A DNA stretch of 64,000 nucleotides from Paenibacillus ferrarius (GCF_002027705.1 NZ_MBTG01000073.1:62001-126000), one strand, 5' to 3'. Positions 9,390-18,541 are shown, counted from the stretch's first letter. A program made the numbers and translations. Notes: generated from the sequence alone by a model not told the origin.

Positions 9390-11630
9390 TCAATTAGCTT
9401 TTACAAATTCATTTCTATATTGACTTGGTGTACATCCCGTCGCCTTTTTAAAAGCGCTGAAGAAGTGACTTCGAGTCTGGAATCCTGTCTTGGATGCAAT
9501 GATAGCTAACGTATCCTCTGTGTTGACCAGTAAATATTTGACCTGCTCAATACGCTGAAGCAAGATGAAATCGGCTAAAGTGACTTGGGTGGCCTCTTTG
9601 AACAGGTGTCTCAAATAACTGGACGAGAAGCCAAGATGGTCGGCGATGATATCTGTTGAGAGGAGAGGATCCTGCAAATGATCCTGGACATATTCAATGA
9701 TTTCTTGAACCAGTTCCCCTTTGCGACCGCCAATTTGATTCTGGCTGAGGGTTTCCATGATGCTGAGGATTTCTTGTTCGATCCAAGTTTGCGCTTCAGC
9801 GAGTGAAGAGAATCGGTCAGCGCGGAACTCTTCCAAAACGGATTCCTTCATCGTTGTGACCTTATTAAATGCTTTGTATAAGCTATAGACGATCATTTGT
9901 AATTGGAACAAGCACTCGGAATAGGAAGCATGCTTTAACTGGACCAGTAACCGGTCTAGCAGCGCGATAGAACGTTCCGCATCATTCTGCTTAATCACTT
10001 GTATCAACTCGTTTAAGGCAATTTGGTCCGGATAGATTTGTTCTTGTTGAAAGCTCTCTTCCAAGTCAGCATCACAATAAATTTTATTCTCCCCATTAAA
10101 AAACTTAAGCAATGACAACTCATACACATCCTGATAAGACTGTCGTAAATTATCTTGGATGGATAAGGTGGTACTCAACGCGAGGGAGGTTCGAATTTGC
10201 AGCCATTTTTCGATTTGAAGTCCAACATTCTCTAAGGAATCTTTGATGTCAGGCTTACTTCTCTGCTCAGTGAAGTCACGGGCACCCAGCAATAAAACGA
10301 TATGATCACTGCCCATATCAACGGATTCACACGTGTAATCAGCTTCGTTGAAGATTTCTTGTGCAATATTGCCCATGGCATATTTAAGCAGCTTTCGTGA
10401 GTTGTAATTATACGTATCTACGAAATATTTGTAGGTTTCAATCCGTAAGATGGCCAGATGAAGGTATTCATATGCCAGCAATGGAGACACTTCGTTATGA
10501 ACCTTTCCTTCAAGCTTTGTTCCCTGCAACAGCCATTGGCGCAGGAATTCTTCTTTGGCGATATGGCGATAATCCTTGAGCGAATGATTCATATTCTGAA
10601 GGGAATCCATGAGAAACGTAAATCCACTTCGAATGATGTCAGCATCTGCTCCCGATTGTTGAATCGAATGAAGGCCAAGCTTATTTTGTAATTCTGCGGA
10701 CAATTTGCGAAAAGGACTTAACGTTCGACGTGAACTCCAAATGAATAGCAGAAGCATGAGAATCAGAAGAACCACACACCAAAAGGCTAACTTCTGTTTG
10801 AACTTATTAATGTTCTTAGTCAAGAAGTTTTCATCGACTACAAAATGCATGACCCATTGTTCAATGGGCAGCTCAGCAGATGAAATCTTTCGTTTATCTT
10901 TACCTAGTTTATATTCAATGGGTTGAAACGGCTTGTCTGGAGCCTGATAGTAGGTGTCCGTAAGCGCCACATTCGAAATGCTCTCACCGAGCATTATTTG
11001 TTTGTTTTTATCCGTAATATTAATTTGTAAACCAACGGTATCTTCATTCTGCAGCAGAAACTTTTGAAGTTGATCTTTATTGAGCAAAATGACTAAATAG
11101 CCAGAATTCGTTGATGGTGTGTTTGGCATGATCATTCCAATATAGGTCTCATTGCCGACTGCATGATTGAAATAAGAAATGTAGGATGGACGATCCTCCA
11201 GAATTTTCCGGATGATACCTTGATCTTGAAAAGTATTGAAATCCTTCAGGCTAGTTGAGGTGTCTATGACTTTACGCGTTTTCGTATTTACCAAATAGAT
11301 GGAATGAATGAAAGGCTGTAGGGATGCAAAGCGGCTAGCTGCATTGAAAGCATCCGCATCACTGAGTGGATCGCGTTGATCTGAGATCAGCCAATAGCTT
11401 ATCGCTGTGTCCTGATAGGTACTAACCCCAAAGGAACGAATAGTATCGAAGGTAAATAAGGTATTTTGATAAGAATGCCGCATCTTAGCTAAGGAGAAGG
11501 TGTTGACGTCAGCTGTTGCTTGCTTGGAATATTCGTAAGACATGAATAAGGTAAATGTAAGTAAGATCATGAATAACAGGCTGAGCATTGGAAACAGCAG
11601 AGGCATTTTGATCCGAGTTATGATTTTCAT
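9390..11630 (-). CDS. Membrane-bound AraC-family sensor-regulator (dCache-like extracellular domain)
   Basis: This is a 746-residue one-component regulator of the kind common in Paenibacillus next to sugar importers. An N-terminal membrane segment (about 10-31) is followed by a roughly 240-residue extracellular sensor region, a second membrane segment (about 280-300), a cytoplasmic HAMP-like and linker part, and a C-terminal AraC double helix-turn-helix (about 637-746). The last contains SSSYLRHLFKEATQVTLADFI and the second recognition block TGFQTRSHFFSAFKKATGCTPSQYR. It is transcribed away from the importer at 11855, across a 224-base gap, and probably activates it when a ligand is sensed outside. 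On the minus strand a TATAAT lies at 11659-11664, upstream of the start. No receiver domain or kinase is present, so signalling is within one chain. Confidence 0.9.
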   Translation of the reverse strand: MKIITRIKMPLLFPMLSLLFMILLTFTLFMSYEYSKQATADVNTFSLAKMRHSYQNTLFTFDTIRSFGVSTYQDTAISYWLISDQRDPLSDADAFNAASRFASLQPFIHSIYLVNTKTRKVIDTSTSLKDFNTFQDQGIIRKILEDRPSYISYFNHAVGNETYIGMIMPNTPSTNSGYLVILLNKDQLQKFLLQNEDTVGLQINITDKNKQIMLGESISNVALTDTYYQAPDKPFQPIEYKLGKDKRKISSAELPIEQWVMHFVVDENFLTKNINKFKQKLAFWCVVLLILMLLLFIWSSRRTLSPFRKLSAELQNKLGLHSIQQSGADADIIRSGFTFLMDSLQNMNHSLKDYRHIAKEEFLRQWLLQGTKLEGKVHNEVSPLLAYEYLHLAILRIETYKYFVDTYNYNSRKLLKYAMGNIAQEIFNEADYTCESVDMGSDHIVLLLGARDFTEQRSKPDIKDSLENVGLQIEKWLQIRTSLALSTTLSIQDNLRQSYQDVYELSLLKFFNGENKIYCDADLEESFQQEQIYPDQIALNELIQVIKQNDAERSIALLDRLLVQLKHASYSECLFQLQMIVYSLYKAFNKVTTMKESVLEEFRADRFSSLAEAQTWIEQEILSIMETLSQNQIGGRKGELVQEIIEYVQDHLQDPLLSTDIIADHLGFSSSYLRHLFKEATQVTLADFILLQRIEQVKYLLVNTEDTLAIIASKTGFQTRSHFFSAFKKATGCTPSQYRNEFVKAN

Positions 11631-11746
11631 GAGTATCCCCCTCTAATAGCTAACTTCTATTATAGGAAAGGCAGTTCCTTCATGGAAGTACTTATTCTGC
11701 TTCCTTGTATTCAATACGGCTATTCGCATCTGTACAGCCATTTGAA

Positions 11747-11781
11747 GGACTGAATCGTCAATCTTCTGACTTTACCAGTCC
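11747..11781 (+). promoter_or_regulatory. Nested inverted repeat in the regulator/importer intergenic region
   Basis: GGACTG-4 nt-GTCA-6 nt-TGAC-5 nt-CAGTCC forms a symmetrical two-step hairpin or operator-like dyad, 73 bases before the permease start. It lies in the divergent region shared with the AraC-type regulator, so it could be the regulator's binding site or an RNA leader hairpin. No T-run follows it, so it is not an obvious terminator. The remaining 11631-11854 sequence shows no supported gene. Confidence 0.4.
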
Positions 11782-11854
11782 TTGCCCAGCGAATTATGAT
11801 GAGCACATCGACAAGAGCTGCTATTACAACAAAAAGGGTTGAGGTGATGAACAG

Positions 11855-12766
11855 ATGGGTTTCTTCAAAGAAATCAGGAAAAATGTCGATCTCTATATAT
11901 TGGCATTGCCTGGTCTTCTATTTCTACTTATTTTCGCTTACGTCCCTATGTCGGGTCATTTGCTCGCGTTTAAGAAATATCAACTTATGAATGGGATATG
12001 GGGGAGTCCTTGGGTTGGATTTGATAATTTCAAATTCTTCTTTCAAGGACATGATTGGATTCAGGTAACCTTCAACACATTGTTCCTAAATGGATTATTC
12101 ATTATCTTCAGTTTACTCATTTCTGCCAGCATTGCGATCCTCTTGAATGAGATTCGTATGAAGCTGTTTAAAAAACTAGCACAATCCATTATATTTTTGC
12201 CATATTTCATCTCGTGGTTAGTGGTTAGTTTAATGGTGTTCGCTATCTTAAATACAGGTGATGGCTTGCTGAACAAATTCCTGATCACCCTTGGGCTGCC
12301 TGAAGTAGCTTGGTTCCAGAAGTCTGGTGCCTGGCCGGCCATCTTAACCATTATCTATGTGTGGAAATTTGCAGGCTACTATTCGGTTATTTTCCTAGCT
12401 TCTATTACAGGAATCTCATCCGATTATTATGAAGCAGCCGAAATTGACGGTGCATCCCGGTTTCAACAAATCATTCATATCACAATTCCTTTGCTCAGAC
12501 CGATTATCATCATGCTTGCCTTATTGGGTGTCGGTCGGATTTTCTATGGCGACTTTGGCATGATTTATGGGATCGTAGGTGACAATGGAGTCCTCTTCCC
12601 GACAACGGATGTCATTGATACATATTCGTTCCGTGCCTTGCGTCAGCTAGGGAATTTCAGTATGTCGGCAGCCGTAGTTTTTTATCAATCCATTATGGGA
12701 TTGATTTGTATCCTCGTGTTTAACGGATTAGTTCGCAAAATCGATAAAGATTCAAGTTTGTTCTAG
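11855..12766 (+). CDS. Sugar ABC transporter permease, LplB family
   Basis: A 303-residue inner permease of a type I carbohydrate importer with six predicted membrane segments, beginning LYILALPGLLFLLIFAYVPM. The EAA loop is DYYEAAEIDGASRFQQIIHITIPLLRPIII, which contacts the ATPase. The start is ATG with GAGGTG 8 bases upstream. It is followed 12 bases later by the partner permease and then by a binding lipoprotein, forming an LplA/B/C-type importer. No ATP-binding gene is present here. Family precedent is a shared MsmX-type ATPase encoded elsewhere. The likely cargo is uronate- and arabinose-containing oligosaccharides released by the neighbouring lyase. Confidence 0.92.
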   Translation: MGFFKEIRKNVDLYILALPGLLFLLIFAYVPMSGHLLAFKKYQLMNGIWGSPWVGFDNFKFFFQGHDWIQVTFNTLFLNGLFIIFSLLISASIAILLNEIRMKLFKKLAQSIIFLPYFISWLVVSLMVFAILNTGDGLLNKFLITLGLPEVAWFQKSGAWPAILTIIYVWKFAGYYSVIFLASITGISSDYYEAAEIDGASRFQQIIHITIPLLRPIIIMLALLGVGRIFYGDFGMIYGIVGDNGVLFPTTDVIDTYSFRALRQLGNFSMSAAVVFYQSIMGLICILVFNGLVRKIDKDSSLF

Positions 12767-12778
12767 GAGGTTAACCGT

Positions 12779-13672
12779 TTGAATGCTAATCTGAAGAACC
12801 GATCGTTGCGTGAAAAAACAGTTGGACTGAGTATGAACCTAATTGTTTTCTTGTTTGCTTTGTTTTGTTTTGTGCCATTCTGGCTCGTCTTCATTGATTC
12901 CTTTGCTTCAGAAGCCAGCTTTATGGCACATGGGTATCAATTGCTGCCGAGCGCTCTAACACTCGATGCGTATAAATTCATTTTGCAAGGCGATCAGATC
13001 TTTCGCAGTTACCGGGTCTCTATTCTGGTTACAGTTCTAGGAACTGCGCTCTCTGTCATCATTACAGCGATGTATGCCTATGTAATTGCAAACCGTAAGG
13101 TTAAATATCGCAATATCCTTTCATTCCTTACGTATTTTACGATGGTATTTGGCGCCGGACTGGTCGGCTTCTACATCTTGATCGCTAACTGGCTGCATCT
13201 GAAGGATTCCGTTTGGGCACTCATTTTACCGTATTTGTTAAATCCATTTTATGCATTTATACTCGTATCCTTTTATCGGACGTTACCTTATGAAATTAAT
13301 GAATCGGCGACCATCGATGGAGCTAGAGAAATTCGTATATTCTTCAAAATTATTTTGCCCATCACGGCGCCGGCCATTGCTACAATAACGCTATTTTATG
13401 CGCTGCAATATTGGAACGACTGGTGGTTATCCCTTCTATTTATCGATAATTATAAGCTGCATCCGCTTCAAATGATGATACGTCAGCTCATTTCGAACTT
13501 AAATGTTTCTTCTTATGTTTCAGGAAGCAGTACTTCCTATAGTGTGTCAGCACCTACGAATGTTGTTCAAATGGCTACTGTGTGCTTAACGATCGGTCCT
13601 ATCGTACTGGTATATCCCTTCGTTCAGAAATATTTTGTCAGCGGTTTAACTGTTGGCGCGATTAAAGGGTAA
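12779..13672 (+). CDS. Sugar ABC transporter permease, YtcP/LplC family
   Basis: A 297-residue second permease with six predicted membrane segments. The EAA-type loop is NESATIDGAREIRIFFKIILPITAPAIATI, and the family-typical C-terminus reads YPFVQKYFVSGLTVGAIKG. The start is TTG, decided by a perfect AGGAGG at 12765-12770 that overlaps the stop codon of the previous gene. No in-frame ATG is nearby. It is translated tightly after the LplB-type permease and is expected to form a heterodimeric channel with it. Confidence 0.92.
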   Translation: MNANLKNRSLREKTVGLSMNLIVFLFALFCFVPFWLVFIDSFASEASFMAHGYQLLPSALTLDAYKFILQGDQIFRSYRVSILVTVLGTALSVIITAMYAYVIANRKVKYRNILSFLTYFTMVFGAGLVGFYILIANWLHLKDSVWALILPYLLNPFYAFILVSFYRTLPYEINESATIDGAREIRIFFKIILPITAPAIATITLFYALQYWNDWWLSLLFIDNYKLHPLQMMIRQLISNLNVSSYVSGSSTSYSVSAPTNVVQMATVCLTIGPIVLVYPFVQKYFVSGLTVGAIKG

Positions 13673-13739
13673 TGTTGTTCCCCGGGTGATACCGGTTGAA
13701 CATATAAGGAAGAGGGTTCATAAAGGGAGGCAAACAGAA

Positions 13740-15281
13740 ATGAAGAAATGGATTAGCTTAGGTTTGACAGCAGTTACCGTTATGGCGGTGTTGGCAGGCT
13801 GCAGCAATGGAGACAAGGTGGCGGAATCCGCAACATCCTCAGCTGCAACGAACACACAACAATCTTCAGCTGTGAAGAAGAACGAGCCAGCTACACTTAA
13901 AATTATGATTCCAGGTGATCGTCCGAAAGATTTTGACTCCGTGATTGCAGAAGCGGAAAAACGCATGTCGGGTACACTTAACGTGAAGCTGAACGTTGTT
14001 TTCGTACCGTTCTCCGACATCACTCAAAAAACACAAGTTACGCTAGCATCTGGAGAGGATGTCGACTTAGTATTCGATGCACCTTGGGTTCACTTGAGTC
14101 AAATGGTAGCAGGCAACTATTATGAACCGCTAGACGATTTACTCAAACAATATGGCCCAGATATATTAAAAACGAGATCCGAACAATTATGGAATTCTAA
14201 TAAATATAACGGCAAAATTATGGCGATCCCGCTTACCAATTCCTACTTTCAAGGGCGTGTCTTTTATGTCCGTAAAGATTTGAGAGAGAAATATGGCGTA
14301 GCTCCTATTAAGACGTACGATGATTTGATTAGTTATGCCAAAGTCATTAAGGAAAAAGAAACCAACATAGCACCGATTATCTCGAATAAAGGCCCGATGG
14401 ATTGGGCGAACTTCCGTAAAGTTTTTGATTATGATAGCCACATTGATGATACACAAATTGGTACGAATGGTGTTCTATTTTTGAAAAATAACGACGGTAA
14501 GGTCTACAACATGTTTGATCAAATGGATTCAACGGTTTGGAACTGGATTATCGATGCTAGAAAACTATATACCGATAAATTGATGTATCAAGATGTGTTA
14601 TCGGTCAAAGATGCCAAGGCCGAATATAAAGCGGGTAAAGCAGCCATTATCAATGCCAACGATTTTGGTGTGAATGCTGACGATGCGGCTGCGGTGAAGA
14701 AGAGCGTAAATGGCGAAATTGAAGCTGTGACTTTGTTTAAACAAGAGAAGGGAGCGAATGTGTCTACTTTCCAAGCTTGGAATTTCCTCGCTCTGACGCA
14801 TGTTAGCAAAAACAAAGAGCGTGCGATTCAATTCTTAAACTGGACACAGCAAAAGGATAACTATGACTTGCTTGCATACGGGATAAAGGGCAAAAACTGG
14901 GAGCCTGTTGGCGACGATCAGTACAAGAAGCTTGATAACGACTATGCGTGGTTCCCTTATGCATGGCTTTGGAATCCAACTATGGATCGCTATGATCAAA
15001 GCCTAGGCGCGGAGACGATTGCCCTGAACAGATACACGGCAGTAGCTGAAAACTTTACACCGAGCAAATTAGCTGGTTTTACTTTCGACTCTGCGTCAGT
15101 TGCCAATGAAGTTGCTCAACTGAATACACTTCGGGACAAGTACATGGATCCTATCTTTAATGGTGTAGTGGACCCGCAAACGTATTGGGATAAATATAAA
15201 GCCGAAGCGAGCTCCGCGGTGAAAAAAATTCAAACCGAAATGCAGAAGCAAATTGATGCTTTCTTATCTGTGAAAAAATAA
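13740..15281 (+). CDS. Extracellular sugar-binding lipoprotein, LplA-like
   Basis: A 513-residue solute-binding protein. The start is ATG 13740 with AAGGGAGG 9 bases upstream, followed by a lipoprotein signal peptide ending in the lipobox LAGC. The mature part begins with a Ser/Ala/Thr-rich spacer and the type I binding-protein fold (TLKIMIPGDRPKDFDSVIAEAEKR). It captures oligosaccharides for the two upstream permeases. The gene is last of the transporter trio and is followed by a stable hairpin that may protect its transcript or lower expression of what follows. Confidence 0.9.
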   Translation: MKKWISLGLTAVTVMAVLAGCSNGDKVAESATSSAATNTQQSSAVKKNEPATLKIMIPGDRPKDFDSVIAEAEKRMSGTLNVKLNVVFVPFSDITQKTQVTLASGEDVDLVFDAPWVHLSQMVAGNYYEPLDDLLKQYGPDILKTRSEQLWNSNKYNGKIMAIPLTNSYFQGRVFYVRKDLREKYGVAPIKTYDDLISYAKVIKEKETNIAPIISNKGPMDWANFRKVFDYDSHIDDTQIGTNGVLFLKNNDGKVYNMFDQMDSTVWNWIIDARKLYTDKLMYQDVLSVKDAKAEYKAGKAAIINANDFGVNADDAAAVKKSVNGEIEAVTLFKQEKGANVSTFQAWNFLALTHVSKNKERAIQFLNWTQQKDNYDLLAYGIKGKNWEPVGDDQYKKLDNDYAWFPYAWLWNPTMDRYDQSLGAETIALNRYTAVAENFTPSKLAGFTFDSASVANEVAQLNTLRDKYMDPIFNGVVDPQTYWDKYKAEASSAVKKIQTEMQKQIDAFLSVKK

Positions 15282-15291
15282 TAAAATGAGC

Positions 15292-15326
15292 AACTGTCGT
15301 AAGGGTATTCCTCTTACGACAGTTTT
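15292..15326 (+). terminator. Hairpin between binding protein and esterase genes (partial terminator or attenuator)
   Basis: AACTGTCGTAAG and CTTACGACAGTT form a perfect 12-bp stem with a 9-base loop, followed by only TTTTC. It begins 10 bases after the lipoprotein stop, and the next gene starts 18 bases after it. A weak terminator or mRNA-stabilising hairpin is more likely than a full stop. Confidence 0.65.
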
Positions 15327-15344
15327 CATATGGAGGATGAGCTT

Positions 15345-16367
15345 ATGTGGGCAGCGGATCAATTTCTGGCAACTGAATATGATAAATCAAGGATGAACCA
15401 AGGGCTAGATCGCAGTAGGCAAGCGACCGATCGAAAAGTACATTTAAGAGAAGTTTTAGCTCGGTCCATCGGTGTTTTTGAGAAGGAAGAAAATCATACG
15501 CCAGTGCTTTTGGAGGAAATGGACTGTGGCACTTATATAAGAAAGCGGGTAGAACTATCTGCCACGCCAGGATTAACATTTCCTGCTTATGTATTAGTAC
15601 CTAAAGGATTTGGGAAGACAAAACTGCCAGGTGTAGTGGCGGTTCACGGTCACGGATATGGAAGTAGACAAATTCTAGGAATGCATCCAGACGGCTCATG
15701 GGATGAAGGCGAGCCTGGGATTTATCATAACTTTGCCCTCGAATTTGTACATCGTGGAATGGTCGTAATTGCACCAGATGTCGTGGGATTCGGAGAGAGA
15801 AGGTTACAGTCAGACTTAAAAGAAGACCCTAACGCTCCTAGCTCTTGTTATACGATGGCTGCACAATTGTTAATGGTTGGTAAGACATTGACAGGGCTCC
15901 GTATTCAAGAGGCTTTATGCACATTAGATTACTTTAGTGGTTTGGAGGAAGTAGACCCAGAACATATTGGAATCATGGGTTTCTCAGGAGGCGGTTTGAT
16001 AGCCTTCATAGCCTCCGTCCTAGACGAGCGCTTGCATGCAACTGTGTTAGCAGGTTTCCCGAACACGTTCAAGGAAAGTATTCTTGCGGTTCACCATTGT
16101 TTGTGTAACTATACCCCAGGTATTCTGAATCATGCCGAATTACCGGAACTGATTAGCTTAATTGCGCCTAGACCGCTGTTTCTCGAGTCGGGCTTGGATG
16201 ATCCGATTTTTCCCAAAGAAGGATTTATAAAAGCAGTCGAAGTGATTCAAGCTGCTTATACGAGTATTGGAAAGCCAGATCTTTTGGCAACAGATCTTTT
16301 TCCTGGTGCTCATGAGATTAGCGGGAGATTGTCATACGATTGGATGTACGCAAAGCTAACCGAATAA
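15345..16367 (+). CDS. Alpha/beta-hydrolase, acetyl-esterase/dienelactone-hydrolase type
   Basis: A 340-residue cytoplasmic hydrolase of the Abhydrolase_7/acetyl-xylan-esterase-like group. The nucleophile elbow is GFSGGG, with the serine in the centre. The oxyanion-side HGHGYGSRQ and the late acid and histidine (ESGLDDPIF and GAHEISG) complete a plausible catalytic triad. ATG 15345 has GGAGG 8 bases upstream; an ATG at 15330 overlaps that site and is unlikely. Placed between a sugar importer and a GH88 gene, it probably removes acetyl or other ester groups from imported acidic oligosaccharides. The leaving group is inferred from context, not visible in the sequence. Confidence 0.82.
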   Translation: MWAADQFLATEYDKSRMNQGLDRSRQATDRKVHLREVLARSIGVFEKEENHTPVLLEEMDCGTYIRKRVELSATPGLTFPAYVLVPKGFGKTKLPGVVAVHGHGYGSRQILGMHPDGSWDEGEPGIYHNFALEFVHRGMVVIAPDVVGFGERRLQSDLKEDPNAPSSCYTMAAQLLMVGKTLTGLRIQEALCTLDYFSGLEEVDPEHIGIMGFSGGGLIAFIASVLDERLHATVLAGFPNTFKESILAVHHCLCNYTPGILNHAELPELISLIAPRPLFLESGLDDPIFPKEGFIKAVEVIQAAYTSIGKPDLLATDLFPGAHEISGRLSYDWMYAKLTE

Positions 16368-16409
16368 GTTTTGGATATTGAAATCAAATAAACTTAAGGG
16401 GTAGAAGAT

Positions 16410-17570
16410 ATGAGCATGCTTGAGGCAAAAGACCAAATTTGGCTAGAGACTGTGATTGGCAAAATTAAATTGAAAATGGACTGGGTCAGCGAAAAGTCCA
16501 AATATAAAATTCCGTACACGACCATCAACGGCACACATGATAATCGCATCGTGGACAATCCTACGGGTACCGAAACGGATGAAATTAACTGGTGGACCAA
16601 CGGCTTCTGGGGCGGCATGATGTGGCTTATGCATCACGAAACAGGTAACGAAAAATATAAAGAAATCGCACAAATCTCCGAAAAAGAATTAGATCGCTGT
16701 TTTGATGAATTTTACGGTTTGCATCATGATGTTGGATTTATGTGGTTGCCGACGAGTAGAGCGAATTATAAAGTGACGCAGAATCCGGAATCTCGCAAAC
16801 GAGCACTCCATGCTGCTGTACTGCTCGCAGGTCGCTTTAATTTGGCAGGCGGCTTTATTCGGGCATGGAACGATTTGGAGGGCTCCGATACAAGAGGCTG
16901 GGCGATTATCGACTGTATGTTTAATATTCCGCTGCTATACTGGGCTTCGGAAGAAACGGGTGATCCAAGGTTCAAGCAAATTGCGATGAAGCACGCCGAT
17001 ACGGCGATGACGGCGTTTGTCAGACCGGATGGATCCGTGAACCACATTGTAGAATTTGATCCGTTTGAAGGCGGCGTAGTTAGATCGTATGGCGGCCAAG
17101 GATATGAAGAAGGCTCTTCCTGGACGAGAGGGCAGACCTGGGCGTTATATGGGTACATGATGAGCTATATTCATACGCAAAAGGATGACTATTTGCAAAC
17201 CGCGAAACGAATTGCCAACTATTTTATCGCAAACATTCCTGCGGATGGCGTGATTCCGGTTGATTTCCGTCAGCCGAAAGAACCGAAGCGCGAGGATGAT
17301 ACGGCTGCAGCGATTGCAGCATGCGGTCTGATTGAAATTGCGAAAGTCGTAGGCGAGCATGAAAAGAGTCTGTATCTGGGTGCTGCGTTGAAGATGCTCA
17401 AAACGTTGGATAGTATCCGAATTGATTGGACAACGGATAGTGATTGTCTGGTTCAATACGGTTCAGCTGCCTATCATTCGGTGAACCATCATCACGCGAT
17501 TATTTATGGCGACTACTATTTCATGGAAGCGATTTTCAAGCTAAAAGGGAACGATTTGTATCTATGGTAA
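16410..17570 (+). CDS. Glycoside hydrolase family 88 unsaturated glucuronyl hydrolase (second paralogue)
   Basis: A 386-residue cytoplasmic enzyme, collinear with the GH88 protein at 1302. It has the same signatures: INWWTNGFWGGMMW, LHHDVGFMWLP, FIRAWND, IIDCMFNIPLLYWAS, GSSWTRGQTWALYGYMMSY and IYGDYYFMEAIFKL. The aspartates in HHDVGF and IDCMFN are the expected active-site residues. AAGGGG lies upstream of ATG 16410. Sequence differences from the first copy are spread along the chain, so these are diverged paralogues and not a recent duplication. They could differ in linkage preference, or one could act on branched oligosaccharides. It ends the importer-esterase operon, just before a strong terminator. 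Confidence 0.93.
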   Translation: MSMLEAKDQIWLETVIGKIKLKMDWVSEKSKYKIPYTTINGTHDNRIVDNPTGTETDEINWWTNGFWGGMMWLMHHETGNEKYKEIAQISEKELDRCFDEFYGLHHDVGFMWLPTSRANYKVTQNPESRKRALHAAVLLAGRFNLAGGFIRAWNDLEGSDTRGWAIIDCMFNIPLLYWASEETGDPRFKQIAMKHADTAMTAFVRPDGSVNHIVEFDPFEGGVVRSYGGQGYEEGSSWTRGQTWALYGYMMSYIHTQKDDYLQTAKRIANYFIANIPADGVIPVDFRQPKEPKREDDTAAAIAACGLIEIAKVVGEHEKSLYLGAALKMLKTLDSIRIDWTTDSDCLVQYGSAAYHSVNHHHAIIYGDYYFMEAIFKLKGNDLYLW

Positions 17571-17615
17571 AGGGGGAATATGAGAACATGAAGCAGTAGA
17601 TACCATAGCAGCGTC

Positions 17616-17655
17616 AGGAACACGACCCCAATTGGGGCTATAGTGTTCCTTTTTT
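17616..17655 (+). terminator. Rho-independent terminator after GH88
   Basis: AGGAACAC/GTGTTCCT outer stem, CCCCAATTGGGG inner palindrome, then a T6 run. It separates the importer-GH88 operon from the ara operon. Confidence 0.85.
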
Positions 17656-17682
17656 CGCGATGAATCTGTAATCATTTGAGGT

Positions 17683-17698
17683 ATTTGTGCGTACAACT
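17683..17698 (+). promoter_or_regulatory. Distal AraR-type operator
   Basis: ATTTGTGCGTACAACT matches the Bacillus subtilis AraR box ATTTGTACGTACAAAT at 13 of 16 positions. Its centre is 53 bases, about five helical turns, upstream of the centre of the box in the promoter. That is compatible with cooperative binding or looping by an AraR dimer. Confidence 0.7.
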
Positions 17699-17728
17699 AT
17701 AAAATAGTTTCAAATTAAATAAATATAA

Positions 17729-17757
17729 TTGTCAAACTTGTACGTACAAGTTATAAT
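17729..17757 (+). promoter_or_regulatory. araDAB promoter with AraR operator in the spacer
   Basis: TTGTCA, 17 bases, TATAAT is a near-consensus sigma-A promoter, 42 bases before the araD start. The whole spacer is the perfect palindrome AACTTGTACGTACAAGTT (17735-17752), an AraR-type box, so bound repressor would exclude RNA polymerase. L-arabinose would relieve this if an AraR orthologue exists elsewhere in the genome. Confidence 0.85.
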
Positions 17758-17799
17758 CAAATTGACGAAATGTATGTCAGACAAAAGGAGCGTGCAATA

Positions 17800-18510
17800 T
17801 TGCTAGAATCTTTAAAGGAAGCCGTTCTTGAGGCGAATCTTGCTTTACCCAAATACGGACTCGTTACTTTTACTTGGGGAAATGTTAGCGGTATTGATCG
17901 TCCTTCTGGACTTGTCGTCATTAAGCCAAGTGGCGTACCTTACGAAAAGCTAAAACGGGATGACATGGTAGTCGTTGATTTAGGGGGCAATATTGTTGAA
18001 GGTAAATTGCGACCTTCTTCTGATACGCCAACACACTTAGTGCTGTATCAAGCATTTGAAACAATAGGTGGAATTGTTCATACGCATTCTCCATGGGCGA
18101 CTAGCTGGGCGCAGGCTGGGCGCGCAATTCCGGCGCTAGGTACGACACATGCTGATTATTTTTATGGATCAATTCCTTGCACTCGAGATATGAGCGAGCA
18201 AGAAATTAAAGGAGCTTATGAACTGGAAACCGGGAATGTGATTGTAGAAACGTTTCGAGACTATGATCCTACAATGGTGCCAGGCGTGCTGGTCAAAAAT
18301 CATGCTCCTTTTAATTGGGGCAAGGATCCACACGATGCTGTTCATAATGCGGTTGTACTAGAGGAAGTGGCGAAGATTGCTTTAAATACCCAACAGTTAA
18401 ATCCTAATAGCACTTCCATGGATCAAATCTTACTTGATCGACATTTTCTTCGTAAGCATGGCAAAAATGCTTATTACGGCCAAACAAGCAATAACAATAA
18501 TTCAGTGTAA
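17800..18510 (+). CDS. araD: L-ribulose-5-phosphate 4-epimerase
   Basis: A 236-residue class II aldolase-family epimerase that converts L-ribulose 5-phosphate to D-xylulose 5-phosphate, the last step of L-arabinose entry into the pentose phosphate pathway. Visible motifs are TWGNVSGID, IKPSGVPYEKL, SSDTPTHLVLYQAF, the metal ligands in GGIVHTHSPWATSWAQAG, and VLVKNHAPFNWGKD. TTG 17800 is the chosen start: AAAGGAG lies 9 bases upstream, and the resulting MLESLKEAVLEANLALPK fits the known N-terminus of bacterial AraD. Upstream ATG 17770 would put the ribosome binding site inside the gene. It is first in an araD-araA-kinase operon. Confidence 0.95.
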   Translation: MLESLKEAVLEANLALPKYGLVTFTWGNVSGIDRPSGLVVIKPSGVPYEKLKRDDMVVVDLGGNIVEGKLRPSSDTPTHLVLYQAFETIGGIVHTHSPWATSWAQAGRAIPALGTTHADYFYGSIPCTRDMSEQEIKGAYELETGNVIVETFRDYDPTMVPGVLVKNHAPFNWGKDPHDAVHNAVVLEEVAKIALNTQQLNPNSTSMDQILLDRHFLRKHGKNAYYGQTSNNNNSV

Positions 18511-18541
18511 GATTAAATCATTTTCTTCTGGAGGGGTTTCA

